Of a DNA stretch of 64,000 nucleotides, positions 45,401-53,621 are shown one piece after another. Origin of the DNA: Glycomyces luteolus (GTDB lineage: Bacteria > Actinomycetota > Actinomycetes > Mycobacteriales > Micromonosporaceae); NCBI RefSeq assembly GCF_027622875.1, contig NZ_JAPZVP010000009.1, forward strand, positions 98,091 through 162,090, given 5' to 3'. A program made the position numbers and the translations under genes. A model generated the notes under the pieces. The model did no database searches, was not told the DNA's origin, and was given only the letters and a program-made list of their open reading frames with translations. The first letter of the stretch is position 1. Every line of letters starts with the position of its first letter.

Positions 45401-45869
45401 GCTCGACCACGCCCTCGACCTCGCCCAAGGCGCGGAGGAGTACGGCACCAAGACCGGCCACCCGCTCCTGATCTCCCTGGCGCACCATCTGAGAGGCCAA
45501 TGCGCCCTCGAACTCGGCGACACGGCCACCGCCGAGGCCGCCGCGGAAGAGGCGCTGGCGCTCGTCACCGACGACGTGCTCGAGCCGGGCCGCGCGGCCA
45601 ATACCGCGCTCCTGGCCGACGTGCGCGCCGCCAAGGGCGACCGCGCCGAAGCCCTCCGGATGCTCGAACCCCTTGCGGCGCACCATGACGAGCCCGCACT
45701 GGGCCGTCCGCGCCGGGAGATCGTGGCCCGCTACGCGCGACTCCTGGACGAGGACGGCCAGGTCGAAGCGGCCCGCCAGTGGGCGCAGACGACGCTGAAG
45801 TCCTTCGGGGAAGACCCGGCGGCGACGGCCTGGGCCGAGGGCTATCTCGAAGCCGCCAAGGTCTCCTGA
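42483..45869 (+). CDS. Class III adenylate/guanylate cyclase with ATPase and TPR domains
   Basis: This 1128-residue multidomain regulator has an N-terminal zinc ribbon (C3, C6, C17, C20), a class III cyclase domain (about 36-200), an AAA/STAND-type ATPase (about 225-560, P-loop AEAGMGKTRF) and a long TPR-like region to the end. Both metal-binding aspartates are present (D44 in FADLSDF, D88 in GDGLMAVFG), and the transition-state segment YTVIGDTVNTASRI is intact, so cyclase activity is expected. The layout resembles mycobacterial cyclases with LuxR/MalT-like ATPase regions, but there is no C-terminal helix-turn-helix. The substrate and ligand are unknown. Confidence 0.9.
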   Translation: MTCPFCSVPTVPGARYCHNCGAPLSPEATSPQTERRYVTVLFADLSDFTTWSESLDPERVSSVTDRLLAECVTAVNEFGGHVDKLMGDGLMAVFGAPLSHEDDAERAVRAAQAMQKRVRRLLKAESGGGLPIGLRIGLRSGLVVAGMQANLEYTVIGDTVNTASRICAIASVGTIWAGEETMRSTKHAAAWRRLTPVRLKGKREPVEVFQLLGLEDEPGTRASLGDTAPFIGRDAEIGRVNGRLEAVIDRGEPLVLIHTAEAGMGKTRFAREVRTVATERGARVLTVRVAPYGEGRRFGPLADLVRKAAGLRFDDDRATAEAKLRRIADGHADHGECRLNITLLLGLLGHGRPGAADRVGGFTGQQSDAYTIPEAVAELITHMATQGPLVLNIDDLHTASAAGIDALGVALSKIHGPVLVLLYGRPELTRSSGVLTRISEAEVHPLPPLAGADAARLLREFLGGGRMPKPDEDRLLGFAQGNPYYLAELVTLLTEQRLLSGDGEHWRLAAGSLTGRVLSRDLAQVLGARIDALTPAARALLRAASIFGDAVPPEAAQLLEKEVPGEFDTALQELLDRRMLRRRSYGGYRFVTPLLRQAAYAPIGKADAAHAHAEIARWAADTELEGQSADDLVVFHAEQAVTLAKEVEIEAIDEVWNVLPLAVEAVRKQAARAMDASEPERAVALLNDVERLAPLSFDDRLLRGRALTRLGRTMEAESEIEGLAIDIGLIVPSDDHEEHPSGRLFGDDFAEDEAELVAQLLLLRGRLHRYKGELQDARTAWTAALALSRREGLAGPRCDAQCRIGLLDFLAGHLSEAEARFLDAYDTAFGVGDDKRLAWALQHRAWVLVARGDFDGADDVLREAAKAFARQMDLVGRAWVRGVSAFALLMAGRFTEAKRLSDVFMPIGERSGDVFAVGLLRAIGAAAQVALGHPEGADIAARASFRDFERIDDDWGRGFAKYVRALAARSIGALDHALDLAQGAEEYGTKTGHPLLISLAHHLRGQCALELGDTATAEAAAEEALALVTDDVLEPGRAANTALLADVRAAKGDRAEALRMLEPLAAHHDEPALGRPRREIVARYARLLDEDGQVEAARQWAQTTLKSFGEDPAATAWAEGYLEAAKVS

Positions 45870-46319
45870 GGGACGCACACCGTGTACGCCGAACCTGCTC
45901 AGGAAGCTGCGATGCTTGCCGCGGTGGGGGAGACGCAGCGGGTGGACGGGCGGCCCCTGCGGGCCGAGGCCTTGCGGCACGGGGCCCGTTCCAGTCGGAC
46001 CGCCCGTCCTCCCGCGCGCCACACGGGGGATGCATTCACTATGGGCTACCGGCAGTTCGCCCAGCGGAAGCGACATATCAACCGTTCGGCCAGTTATCGC
46101 TGGCTCTTCGTCCAGGGGTATACAGAATCGTGGGCGCGTTGCCGTAACGTTATGCGTCAAAGGTCCCATGACTCGGTTCCCCCAGGCCCGAGCGCCGCGA
46201 CCTAAGGTCCGGAACAACCCCACGCGCCGATCAACTCGGTCGGCGCACCGACCTGCACCAGGCAAGACGCCAGCGCGGTTCCCGCCGCGCGCGTCGCCGA
46301 GAACGGAGGCTGTATCACA
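45870..46319. other. 450-base gap upstream of the Ser/Thr kinase gene
   Basis: The region starts GC-rich and becomes more AT-rich from about 46030 to 46160, as expected for a promoter of the kinase gene. Several frames stay open, but none has coding-type codon bias or a ribosome binding site. No hairpin terminator for the cyclase gene was found. Confidence 0.4.
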
Positions 46320-48200
46320 GTGGACACCATCTCGTCCTACGGTGCTCCAACCGATCCCCACCTCGCCCCATCCACTCCTCTCACCCCTCCGGGCCCCCGC
46401 GCCGAGGCCGACCCTGAATCCCTCTTCCAGGGCATCGAGCGCCTCACCGGCTTCCGCGAGATCGACCGCGGCGCCTTCTCCATCGTCTACAGCGCCACCC
46501 GCTACGACGACGGCTCCGAAGTCGCCGTCAAGGTCGAGGCCAGGCCGCTCACCGACGACGCCGCCCGCGAGCGCTTCCGCCGCGAGGTCCAGACCGCCGG
46601 GCGCCTCTCCGACCACCCGTGCGTGGTCAAAATGCTCTCCGCCGGCCTCACCCACCAGGCGAACCCGTACGTCGTCATGGAGCGCTGCCGCGGCACCGTG
46701 GCCGACCTCCTCGACCGGCACACGACGATCCCGCCGCACCGGACCATCGAGATCGGCATCCGCATCGCCGACGCCCTCGCCGCCGCCCACGAGGCCGGCA
46801 TCGTCCACCGCGACGTCAAGCCCGCGAACCTCCTCGTCGACCACCACGGCCACGCCGTGCTCGGCGACTTCGGCCTCTCCAGCCTCATCGCCGCGCCGCG
46901 TCCCGGCGAGCCCGTGTCGACCATGGCCACGCCCGCGTACGCGCCCCTGGAGGTCTTCCAGATGCGCGAGGTCGGCCCCAGCGCCGACGTCTACTCGCTC
47001 GCGGCGACGCTCTACACGATGCTCTCCGGCACGCCCCCGCGCTTCCCCGTGGACGGGGTGCTCGACATCAACGACGTGGCGGCCCTGTTCGATCAGCCGA
47101 TCCCGGCGATCCCCGGTATATCGCCGCTCCTGCTGGAGATGCTGCGCACGGCGCTCATCAACAACCCCGGCGGTCGCCCGACCGCGGTCGAGTTCCGGGA
47201 GTTCCTGGCGAGCATCCCCGAGGCCTCGACCGGCCTCCTCCCGCGCGTCACCGACGACCCGCCGCCGAGTTCCCCTGCGCCCCAAGGCGTCGGCGTCTTC
47301 GGTGCGTACTCCTCGCCGCCGCAGGAGGACGTCCGCTCCGCTTCGCCTCCCGGCTACGCCCAGCTCGACCCGAGCGCGTTCCCCGACGCGCCCTCCACGC
47401 TCCGGCTCGCCCCGAGCAAGCGCCGCCGCGAACCGCAAGCGCCGCAGGCATTCTCGGCCGGACCCGAAGCGCCGTTCATTTCACCGGTCGTCCCCGACCC
47501 GAACGCGCGCATCCCGAGCCCGCCGGTCAGCCCCCCCATCAGCCCCGCGGCCCCCGAACGCGACATGGCCGCCGAGACCACCGCCTGGAAGTCCTTCGCC
47601 TCCGGCGGGAACCGCGACGACAACGACTCGCGCCTCCCGGTTCCCGTGCCCCGCAACGAGACCGGCCTGACCCGCCGGGAGCGCCGCCTCAAGGAGGGCG
47701 ACACCGGCTCCAGCGTCGGCCGCCTCATCGGCATGGGCTTGGGCGGCCTCGTCGTCCTCGGCCTCCTGATCTTCGGCGGCATCTGGCTCTTCGGCGGCGA
47801 GGAGGCCCCGGGCCTCGAGGAGCAGTCCAACGCCGGCGACTACGTGGCCACGTGCACCCTCGAGATCGAGGGCGTCGGCTGCGTCACGAAGCCGGCCTGC
47901 TTCGACGACAAGTTCGCCGCCATCAACTGCGACACCGCCCACCAGTGGGAGGCCTACGCGACCGGCCCGCTCCCCGAGGGCGTCTCCGACGCCGACGGTG
48001 CCCTCGCCGACCCCACGGTCGCGGCCGCGTGCGTCGACGGCCAGCTCGAAGGCGGCCCGCTCTCGCAGCTCATCGGCGGCGACTCGTTCGACTGGACCAC
48101 TGACGTCTACGTCTCCGGCGACGGCACGTTCCAGTGCGTCGCCCAGCTGCAGGACGGCTCCCAGGCGACGGGCGCCACCTTCGCCCGCGAAGCGGGTTAG
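46320..48200 (+). CDS. Transmembrane Ser/Thr protein kinase, PknB type
   Basis: This 626-residue protein has an N-terminal Hanks-type kinase domain (about 40-300), a Pro/Ser-rich linker, one transmembrane helix (about 470-492) and an extracellular domain (about 505-620). Kinase motifs are intact: the glycine loop DRGAFSIVY, Lys in VAVKVEA, HRDVKPANLLV and DFGLSS; the APE motif appears as APLE. The outer domain has spaced cysteines (CTLEIEGVGC, KPACFDD, INCDTAHQWEAY, AACVDG, FQCVAQL) and looks like a septum-formation-type sensor rather than PASTA repeats. Start is GTG at 46320. It follows the cyclase gene on the same strand. Confidence 0.92.
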   Translation: MDTISSYGAPTDPHLAPSTPLTPPGPRAEADPESLFQGIERLTGFREIDRGAFSIVYSATRYDDGSEVAVKVEARPLTDDAARERFRREVQTAGRLSDHPCVVKMLSAGLTHQANPYVVMERCRGTVADLLDRHTTIPPHRTIEIGIRIADALAAAHEAGIVHRDVKPANLLVDHHGHAVLGDFGLSSLIAAPRPGEPVSTMATPAYAPLEVFQMREVGPSADVYSLAATLYTMLSGTPPRFPVDGVLDINDVAALFDQPIPAIPGISPLLLEMLRTALINNPGGRPTAVEFREFLASIPEASTGLLPRVTDDPPPSSPAPQGVGVFGAYSSPPQEDVRSASPPGYAQLDPSAFPDAPSTLRLAPSKRRREPQAPQAFSAGPEAPFISPVVPDPNARIPSPPVSPPISPAAPERDMAAETTAWKSFASGGNRDDNDSRLPVPVPRNETGLTRRERRLKEGDTGSSVGRLIGMGLGGLVVLGLLIFGGIWLFGGEEAPGLEEQSNAGDYVATCTLEIEGVGCVTKPACFDDKFAAINCDTAHQWEAYATGPLPEGVSDADGALADPTVAAACVDGQLEGGPLSQLIGGDSFDWTTDVYVSGDGTFQCVAQLQDGSQATGATFAREAG

Positions 48201-48213
48201 CGAAGCCGCGAAA

Positions 48214-48244
48214 AAGGGCCCGACGCCGATGGCGTCGGGCCCTT
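48214..48244 (+). terminator. Terminator after the Ser/Thr kinase gene
   Basis: AAGGGCCCGACGCC and its exact complement enclose a GAT loop 13 bases after the kinase stop. It faces the end of nrdB on the other strand. Confidence 0.85.
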
Positions 48245-48311
48245 CACCGCTCTGAGCCGATTGACGGCTCCGCAAGCGGTCGCCGCGCAGGGAGAGTTGC
48301 GCGGCTTCAGA

Positions 48312-49307
48312 TCAGAACTCCTCGTCGAGGTCGACCTTGCCTTCCACGGCCACTTGGTAGGCGGTCGGGCGACGTTCGAAGAAGTTCGTCAGCTCTTGCA
48401 CGTCCTGGAGCGCCATGAACGGGAACGGGTTCTCCGAGCCCCACTTCTTGGGCATGCCGAGGCGCACGAGGCGCTGGTCGGCGGCGTACTCCAGGTACGA
48501 CTTCATGTCCTTGACGGTCATGCCGGGCATGCCCTCGCCGATGAGGTCCTCGGCGAACTGGAGCTCGGCCTCGACGGCCTCCTCCATCATCGCGACGACC
48601 TCCTGGTGCATCTGCTCGTCGAACAGCTCCGGTTCTTCCTGGCGCACCTGGTCGACCACGCTGAACGCGAAGTTCATGTGGCAGGACTCGTCGCGGAACA
48701 CCCAGTTCGTGCCGGTGGCGAGCCCGTCGAGCAGGCCGCGGCTGCGCAGCCAGTACACGTACGCGAAGGCGCCGTAGAAGAACAGGCCCTCGATGCACGC
48801 GGCGAAGCAGATGAGGTTGAGCAGGAACGTGCGGCGGTCCGAGGCGGTCTTCAGCTCGGTCATGTCGAAGGCCGAGTCGATCCACTTGAAGCAGAAGTCG
48901 GCCTTGCGCTTGATCGACGGGATGTTGTTGACCGCGTCGAAGGCCTTCGCGCGCTCCTCCGGGTCGGGCAGGTAGGTGTCGAGCAGCGTCAGATAGAACT
49001 GGACGTGCACGGCCTCCTCGAACAGCTGCCGCGACAGGTACAGCCGGCCCTCGGGGGAGTTGATGTGCTGGTACAGGTTGAGCACCAGGTTGTTCGCGAC
49101 GATCGTGTCGCCGGTGGCGAAGAACGCCACGAGGCGGTGGATGAGGTGCTGCTCCTGGGGCGTGAACCCGGCCAGGTCGGTCAGGTCGGACGCGAGGTCG
49201 ACCTCTTCGACGGTCCAGGTGTTCTTGATGGCGGCCCGGTACTGGTCGTAGAAGTCCGGGTACTTCATCGGTCGCAGGGTCAGGTTCATGCCCGGGTCGA
49301 GCAGCAT
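48312..49307 (-). CDS. nrdB: Class Ia-type ribonucleotide reductase, small subunit
   Basis: This 331-residue R2 protein holds the diiron-tyrosyl radical for ribonucleotide reduction. Metal ligands are visible in FEEAVHVQFY (E, H) and FRDESCHMNF (E, H), and the radical Tyr is four residues after the first His, so this is a Tyr enzyme, not the Phe-type class Ic. Closest by eye to Streptomyces NrdB (NLTLRPMKYPDFYDQYR). The ATG at 49307 follows GAGAGGA. It is second in the nrdA-nrdB operon, with a hairpin in the 108-base gap. Confidence 0.95.
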   Translation of the reverse strand: MLLDPGMNLTLRPMKYPDFYDQYRAAIKNTWTVEEVDLASDLTDLAGFTPQEQHLIHRLVAFFATGDTIVANNLVLNLYQHINSPEGRLYLSRQLFEEAVHVQFYLTLLDTYLPDPEERAKAFDAVNNIPSIKRKADFCFKWIDSAFDMTELKTASDRRTFLLNLICFAACIEGLFFYGAFAYVYWLRSRGLLDGLATGTNWVFRDESCHMNFAFSVVDQVRQEEPELFDEQMHQEVVAMMEEAVEAELQFAEDLIGEGMPGMTVKDMKSYLEYAADQRLVRLGMPKKWGSENPFPFMALQDVQELTNFFERRPTAYQVAVEGKVDLDEEF

Positions 49308-49347
49308 TCTCGGGTCCTCTCTCGTTGCGGTGGGCGGGGTGGCGTGC

Positions 49348-49373
49348 GTGCGGGGCCTCGGAAGGCCCCGCAC
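49348..49373 (-). terminator. Hairpin between nrdA and nrdB
   Basis: GTGCGGGGCCT and its exact complement flank CGGA or its reverse (11-bp stem). Because nrdB has no obvious promoter, the stem probably attenuates read-through or protects the nrdA mRNA end. Confidence 0.6.
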
Positions 49374-49415
49374 CGACGGTGAATCGTGCGAGCCGCCAAT
49401 CGGCTCGGCGGATCC

Positions 49416-51806
49416 TTACTGGCAGGCCTCGCAGGTCTCCGGGTTCTCCAGGGAGCACGCGATGTCGGCGGGGATGACCTCGAGCTCGGTCGGGACGACC
49501 GCGGCCTCGGTCGGCTTCTCGGCGGCGCCCGCGGCGCTCACGGTCGTCTGGTTGATCCGCGTGGCCGGGCGGCTGCGCAGGTAGTACGTGGTCTTCAGGC
49601 CCGACTTCCAGGCGTACCGGTACATCGACGAGAGCTTGCCGATGGTCGGCGCGGCCTGGAACAGGTTGAGCGACTGGGCCTGGTCGATGAACGGCGTGCG
49701 GGCCGCGGCCAGGTCGATGAGCGCCCGCTGCGGCAGCTCCCAAGCGGTGCGGTACCGCTCCTGGAGGTCCGCGGGGATCGCGTCGATGCCCTGCACGGAG
49801 CCTTCGGCGACGATGATCGCCTGGCGCACCTGCTCGCTCCAGATCCCGCGCTCCTTGAGCTCGGTGATCAGGTGGCGGTTGACCTGCAGGAACTCGCCCG
49901 AGAGGGTCTCGCGCTTGAAGACGTTCGAGACGACCGGCTCGATGCACTCGGCGCAGCCGGCGATCGAGGCGATGGTCGCGGTCGGCGCGATCGCGATCAT
50001 CAGCGAGTTGCGCAGGCCGTGCTCGCCGATCTGCGCGCGCACCGCGTCCCAGCGCTCGCCCAAGGTGATCCGGGCGTCCGCGAAGTGGTCGGTGTGCAGC
50101 ACGCCTTCGGCGGCGCGGGTCTCGTCGAAGTTCGGGTGCGCCCCGAGCTCGGCGGCGAGCTTCGCGGAGGTCTCGTACGCCACGATCGCGATGCGCTCGG
50201 CGATCGCCGTGGAGAGCGCCAGCGCCTCCTCGGAGTCGAAGGCCAGCTTCAGCTTGAAGAACACGTCGGCGAGGCCCATGCAGCCCAGGCCGATCGGGCG
50301 CCACTTGCGGTTGGCCTTCTCGGCTTCGGCGGTCGGGTAGAAGCCGAGGTCGATGGTGCGGTCGAGGAACTTGACCGCGGTGCGCACGGTCTCCTCGAGG
50401 CGCTCGAAGTCGAAGCCCGCCGGCGTGGTGTGCTCGGCCAGGTTCACCGAGCCGAGGTTGCACACGGCCGTCTCGGAGTCGTTCGTGACCTCGAGGATCT
50501 CGGTGCACAGGTTCGAGAGGTGGATGACGTTCTCTTTGCGCGCCGTCTGGTTCGAGGTGCGGTTCGCGGTGTCGGAGAAGGTCATCCAGCCGTTGCCGGT
50601 CTGGGCGAGCGTGCGCATCATGCGCCCGTAGAGCTCGCGCGCCGGGACGGTCTTGCGGGCCTTGCCCGCGGCCTCGGCGGCCCGGTAGGCCTGGTCGAAG
50701 TCGTCGCCCCACAGGTCGACCAGCTCGGGGGTCTCCTTCGGGTCGAACAGGGACCACGGGGCGTCGTTCTCGACGCGGCGCATGAACTCGTCGGGGATCC
50801 AGTTGGCGAGGTTCAGGTTGTGGGTGCGGCGCTCGTTGTCGCCGGTGTTGTCGCGCAGCTCGAGGAACTCCTCGATGTCGGCGTGCCAGGAGGCGAGGTA
50901 GACGCACGCGGCGCCCTTGCGGCGACCGCCCTGGTTCACGGCGGCGACGGACGAGTCGAGGGTCCGCAGCCACGGCACGATGCCGTTCGAGTGGCCGTTC
51001 GTGCCCCGGATCAGGGAACCGCGCGAGCGGACCCGCGACCAGGCGATGCCGATGCCGCCGGCGTACTTCGAGAGGCGCGCGACCTGGCTGTACCGCTCGT
51101 AGATCGAGTCGAGCTCGTCCTTCGGCGAGTCCAGGAGGAAGCACGAGGAGAGCTGCGCGCGGCGGGTGCCCGAGTTGAAGAGGGTCGGCGACGACGGCAG
51201 GTACGAGAGCGTCGACAGCAGGCGGTAGAGTTCGGCGGCCTCCTCGACCGACTGGCTCAGCCCGCATGCGACGCGGAGCATGAAGTACTGGGGGCGCTCG
51301 AGCACGGTGCGGTGCTCGGGGTGGCGCAGCAGGTAGCGGTCGTAGACCGTGCGCAGGCCGAAGTATTCGAAGCGGTCGTCGGCGGACTCGTCGATCACGG
51401 CGTCGAGCGCTGCGGCATTGGCGTTCACGAAGGCCACGAGGTCGTCGGCGAGCAGGCCGTTGGCGTTGGAGGCCGCGATGGAGGTCGTGAACGAGGTGAC
51501 GCCCTCGCCCGCGGTCTCGTCCGCGATGTGCTCGGCGAGGAGCCGCGCCGCGAGCTTCGAGTAGGTGGGCTCGGAGGCGACGGTGGCCGAGGTGATCTCG
51601 ATGGCCCGCTCGCGCAGGGCCTGCTCGGTCGCGCCGGGCCAGAGGCCGGCTTCGATCTGGGCGATGACCTTCTCGGCGTCCACATCGGGCAGGCCCGCGG
51701 CGTGGACGCGGAGGCGCTCGGCGATGAGGGCGGCGGGGCCCGGTTCGGGTTCCCGCTGCTGCGGTGCGGTGGTGGTGGCGGATGGCGTGGTGGCGAGCCC
51801 GGTCAT
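49416..51806 (-). CDS. nrdA: Ribonucleoside-diphosphate reductase, large subunit
   Basis: This ~796-residue subunit reduces ribonucleotides. Active-site residues are present: NLCTEI (N, C, E), the redox Cys in LSSCFLL and TAVCNLGSVNL, and the C-terminal CEAC pair that receives electrons. The N-terminal ~40 residues are an Ala/Thr/Pro tail, and an ATP-cone-like region follows only weakly, so allosteric control is uncertain. ATG 51806 follows GAGGGG with good spacing; an in-frame extension upstream has no coding-type bias. nrdB lies downstream. No NrdR gene is in the window. Confidence 0.95.
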   Translation of the reverse strand: MTGLATTPSATTTAPQQREPEPGPAALIAERLRVHAAGLPDVDAEKVIAQIEAGLWPGATEQALRERAIEITSATVASEPTYSKLAARLLAEHIADETAGEGVTSFTTSIAASNANGLLADDLVAFVNANAAALDAVIDESADDRFEYFGLRTVYDRYLLRHPEHRTVLERPQYFMLRVACGLSQSVEEAAELYRLLSTLSYLPSSPTLFNSGTRRAQLSSCFLLDSPKDELDSIYERYSQVARLSKYAGGIGIAWSRVRSRGSLIRGTNGHSNGIVPWLRTLDSSVAAVNQGGRRKGAACVYLASWHADIEEFLELRDNTGDNERRTHNLNLANWIPDEFMRRVENDAPWSLFDPKETPELVDLWGDDFDQAYRAAEAAGKARKTVPARELYGRMMRTLAQTGNGWMTFSDTANRTSNQTARKENVIHLSNLCTEILEVTNDSETAVCNLGSVNLAEHTTPAGFDFERLEETVRTAVKFLDRTIDLGFYPTAEAEKANRKWRPIGLGCMGLADVFFKLKLAFDSEEALALSTAIAERIAIVAYETSAKLAAELGAHPNFDETRAAEGVLHTDHFADARITLGERWDAVRAQIGEHGLRNSLMIAIAPTATIASIAGCAECIEPVVSNVFKRETLSGEFLQVNRHLITELKERGIWSEQVRQAIIVAEGSVQGIDAIPADLQERYRTAWELPQRALIDLAAARTPFIDQAQSLNLFQAAPTIGKLSSMYRYAWKSGLKTTYYLRSRPATRINQTTVSAAGAAEKPTEAAVVPTELEVIPADIACSLENPETCEACQ

Positions 51807-52175
51807 CTCTGCATCCCCTCGGTGCTGTGCGTCTGGAAGACGTGGCGATCTGCTGCGGCGGCGCGGCGGCGCCGCCCTCCCCTCGCAGTGGGAACGGGAG
51901 CTGACAGCACCGACCTGACAGAGCAGAATCATACATGTAGTGGTCGGCACTTGGGGTCGCCCCAAGATGTTGCGGTTTTCCGGTGTTTCGGACACCGAAC
52001 CCCCAGCGTGTCAGCTAGGCTCGGGGGTTTCCGCGGGGTCAGCCTAGACCCGCCGTTCGACATTCCTCCCGCTAAACCGCCGCACTCGCCCGGGTGTGAT
52101 CCTCGCCGGCGAAACCGGCTGCGACCCCAAGTCCGGCAACTGGTAGCATCGTCCCGGTCCGACACGTCGGACAAC
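51807..52175 (-). promoter_or_regulatory. nrdA upstream region
   Basis: On the minus strand a TATGAT hexamer sits about 120 bases before the nrdA start, immediately after CACTACATG, so CACTACATGTATGAT could be an imperfect NrdR-type box overlapping the -10. A 7-bp inverted repeat (CTTGGGG-TCG-CCCCAAG, 51950-51966) lies upstream of it. I see no cobalamin-riboswitch-like fold. The rest, toward the tRNA, is plain. Confidence 0.35.
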
Positions 52176-52248
52176 GCCTCCGTAGCTCAGTGGATAGAGC
52201 ACTGGTTTCCGGGACCAGGTGTCGCAGGTTCGAATCCTGCCGGGGGCA
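52176..52248 (+). tRNA. tRNA-Arg (anticodon CCG)
   Basis: A full cloverleaf can be drawn: acceptor GCCTCCG with CGGGGGC, D arm GCTC/GAGC, anticodon stem CTGGT/ACCAG with loop TTCCGGG (anticodon CCG), and T arm CAGG-TTCGAAT-CCTG. The discriminator base is A and CCA is not encoded. It reads the codon CGG, common in this genome. Confidence 0.96.
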
Positions 52249-52256
52249 CGTTCAGA

Positions 52257-52286
52257 AACCGTCGCGCGAAAGCGCGGCGGTTTTTT
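52257..52286 (+). terminator. Terminator after tRNA-Arg
   Basis: AACCGTCGCGC pairs with GCGCGGCGGTT (one mismatch) around GAAA, then runs into TTTTTT. It starts 9 bases after the tRNA. Confidence 0.85.
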
Positions 52287-52303
52287 GTTGCCTTTGAGGG
52301 GCT

Positions 52304-52322
52304 GATAGTTTCCGAAAGTTTC
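52304..52322 (+). promoter_or_regulatory. CGAAA-type inverted repeat upstream of xylanase
   Basis: GTTTCCGAAAGTTTCAG contains CGAAAGTTTCAG, much like the CGAAA/TTTCG repeats reported upstream of Streptomyces xylanase genes. It is 250 bases from the start codon. Further related half-sites occur at about 52430-52455 (CGAAAAT, GTTTTCCGGAAG). Confidence 0.45.
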
Positions 52323-52499
52323 AGTGATGCTTGAGCGTGCCTGGCGCGATCGATGATGGTGTGTTTCGAAGGATTCCGAACAGGTATGGGCTTTCAGCAC
52401 TACTGATGCTTGTTCAGTAACGAGTTTCGGGTCGAAAATCTTCCGATAGTTTTCCGGAAGTCATTGACATGCCGGTGGTCTCAGTCCACGATGGTCTCT

Positions 52500-52523
52500 A
52501 TCGAAAGATAGATAGCTTTCGAT
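52500..52523 (+). promoter_or_regulatory. 8-bp perfect inverted repeat upstream of xylanase
   Basis: ATCGAAAG and CTTTCGAT flank an 8-base spacer, 50 bases before the xylanase start. Shape and CGAAA core suit a LacI- or ROK-type repressor for sugar-controlled genes. The whole stretch 52287-52572 is AT-rich, unlike the neighbouring coding DNA. Confidence 0.55.
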
Positions 52524-52572
52524 TCGGTTTGCGCGAATCGCAGACCGGACGGCACCCTTCCAAGGAGTCAGG

Positions 52573-53556
52573 ATGTCCACCTTCAACCCTCCCCCCAGCA
52601 TCTTCAGCCGCCGGAACCTGTTGCTCGGCGGCACGGGCGCGCTCGCGCTCGGAGCCACCGGGATGTTCCTTCCCAGTGCGGCGCAGGCGCAGCAGGTCAT
52701 CACCACCAACCAGGAGGGCACCCACAACGGGTACTACTACTCGTTCTGGACCGACTCCCAGGGCCGGGCCTCGATGACCCTCGGCTCGGGAGGGAACTAC
52801 AGCTCCCAGTGGAACGGCGCCAACAACTGGGTCGGCGGCAAGGGCTGGGCCAACGGCGGGCGCCGGATCGTCGACTACAACGGCACCGTCAACCACGGCA
52901 GCAACGGCTACCTGGCGCTCTACGGCTGGACCTCGAACCCGCTGGTGGAGTACTACATCGTCGAATCGCACGGCCCGTACAACCCCAGCAGCGGGGCCTC
53001 GAACCGCGGCACCGCCAACATCAACGGCGGCACGTACTGGCTCGGCCAGTCCACCCGCTACAACGCCCCGTCGGTGGAGGGCACCAAGACCTTCAACCAG
53101 TACTGGAGCGTCCGCCAGGGCGCCCGCACCTCCGGCACCATCGACACCGGCGCTCACTTCGACGCGTGGGCCCGGGCCGGCATGAACCTGGGTGCCTTCA
53201 GCTACTACATGATCATGGCGACCGAGGGCTACCAGTCCACCGGCAGCTCCAACATCACCGTCGGCAGCACCGGAGGCGGCGGCGGCGGTGGCGGCGGCGC
53301 CTGCACCGCGACGCTCTCGGCCGGCCAGCGCTGGAGCGACCGCTACAACCTCAACGTCACGGTCTCCGGAAAGAGCGACTGGCGGACCACGCTGAACATC
53401 CCTTCGCCCGCGAAGGTGATCGCCACCTGGAACTGCAACGCCTCGTACCCGACGGCGCAGCAGCTCGTGGCCACCCCCAACGGCAGCGGCAACACGTTCG
53501 GCCTCACCATCCAGGCCAACGGCAACTGGAACTGGCCGACGGTCGGCTGCGCCTAG
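52573..53556 (+). CDS. Secreted GH11 endo-1,4-beta-xylanase with C-terminal carbohydrate-binding module
   Basis: This 327-residue enzyme has a Tat signal ([10 protein letters not shown], cleavage near AQA-QQ at about 39), a GH11 domain (about 42-230), a Gly-rich linker and a CBM (about 243-327). The nucleophile is E126 in [11 protein letters not shown], and the acid/base is E218 in [11 protein letters not shown], both in canonical context. The CBM has conserved Trp residues and two Cys (CTATL, and the C-terminal VGC), as in family 2. It should degrade xylan outside the cell. GGAGTCAGG precedes the ATG. Inverted repeats upstream indicate regulated expression. Confidence 0.95.
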   Translation: MSTFNPPPSIFSRRNLLLGGTGALALGATGMFLPSAAQAQQVITTNQEGTHNGYYYSFWTDSQGRASMTLGSGGNYSSQWNGANNWVGGKGWANGGRRIVDYNGTVNHGSNGYLALYGWTSNPLVEYYIVESHGPYNPSSGASNRGTANINGGTYWLGQSTRYNAPSVEGTKTFNQYWSVRQGARTSGTIDTGAHFDAWARAGMNLGAFSYYMIMATEGYQSTGSSNITVGSTGGGGGGGGGACTATLSAGQRWSDRYNLNVTVSGKSDWRTTLNIPSPAKVIATWNCNASYPTAQQLVATPNGSGNTFGLTIQANGNWNWPTVGCA

Positions 53557-53580
53557 GACCCGTCCTCCGACACCCCGGGA

Positions 53581-53613
53581 CGGCGCGGCGGCATCGGGCC
53601 GCCGCGCCGTTTT
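53581..53613 (+). terminator. Terminator after xylanase
   Basis: CGGCGCGGCGGC and its exact complement flank ATCGG and are followed by TTTT, 25 bases after the xylanase stop and 9 before the end of the convergent gene. Confidence 0.85.
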
Positions 53614-53621
53614 CGCTGCCG

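Noticed and set aside
51807-52000. Cobalamin riboswitch upstream of nrdA
   Set aside because: No conserved core or long fold was found in the available sequence.
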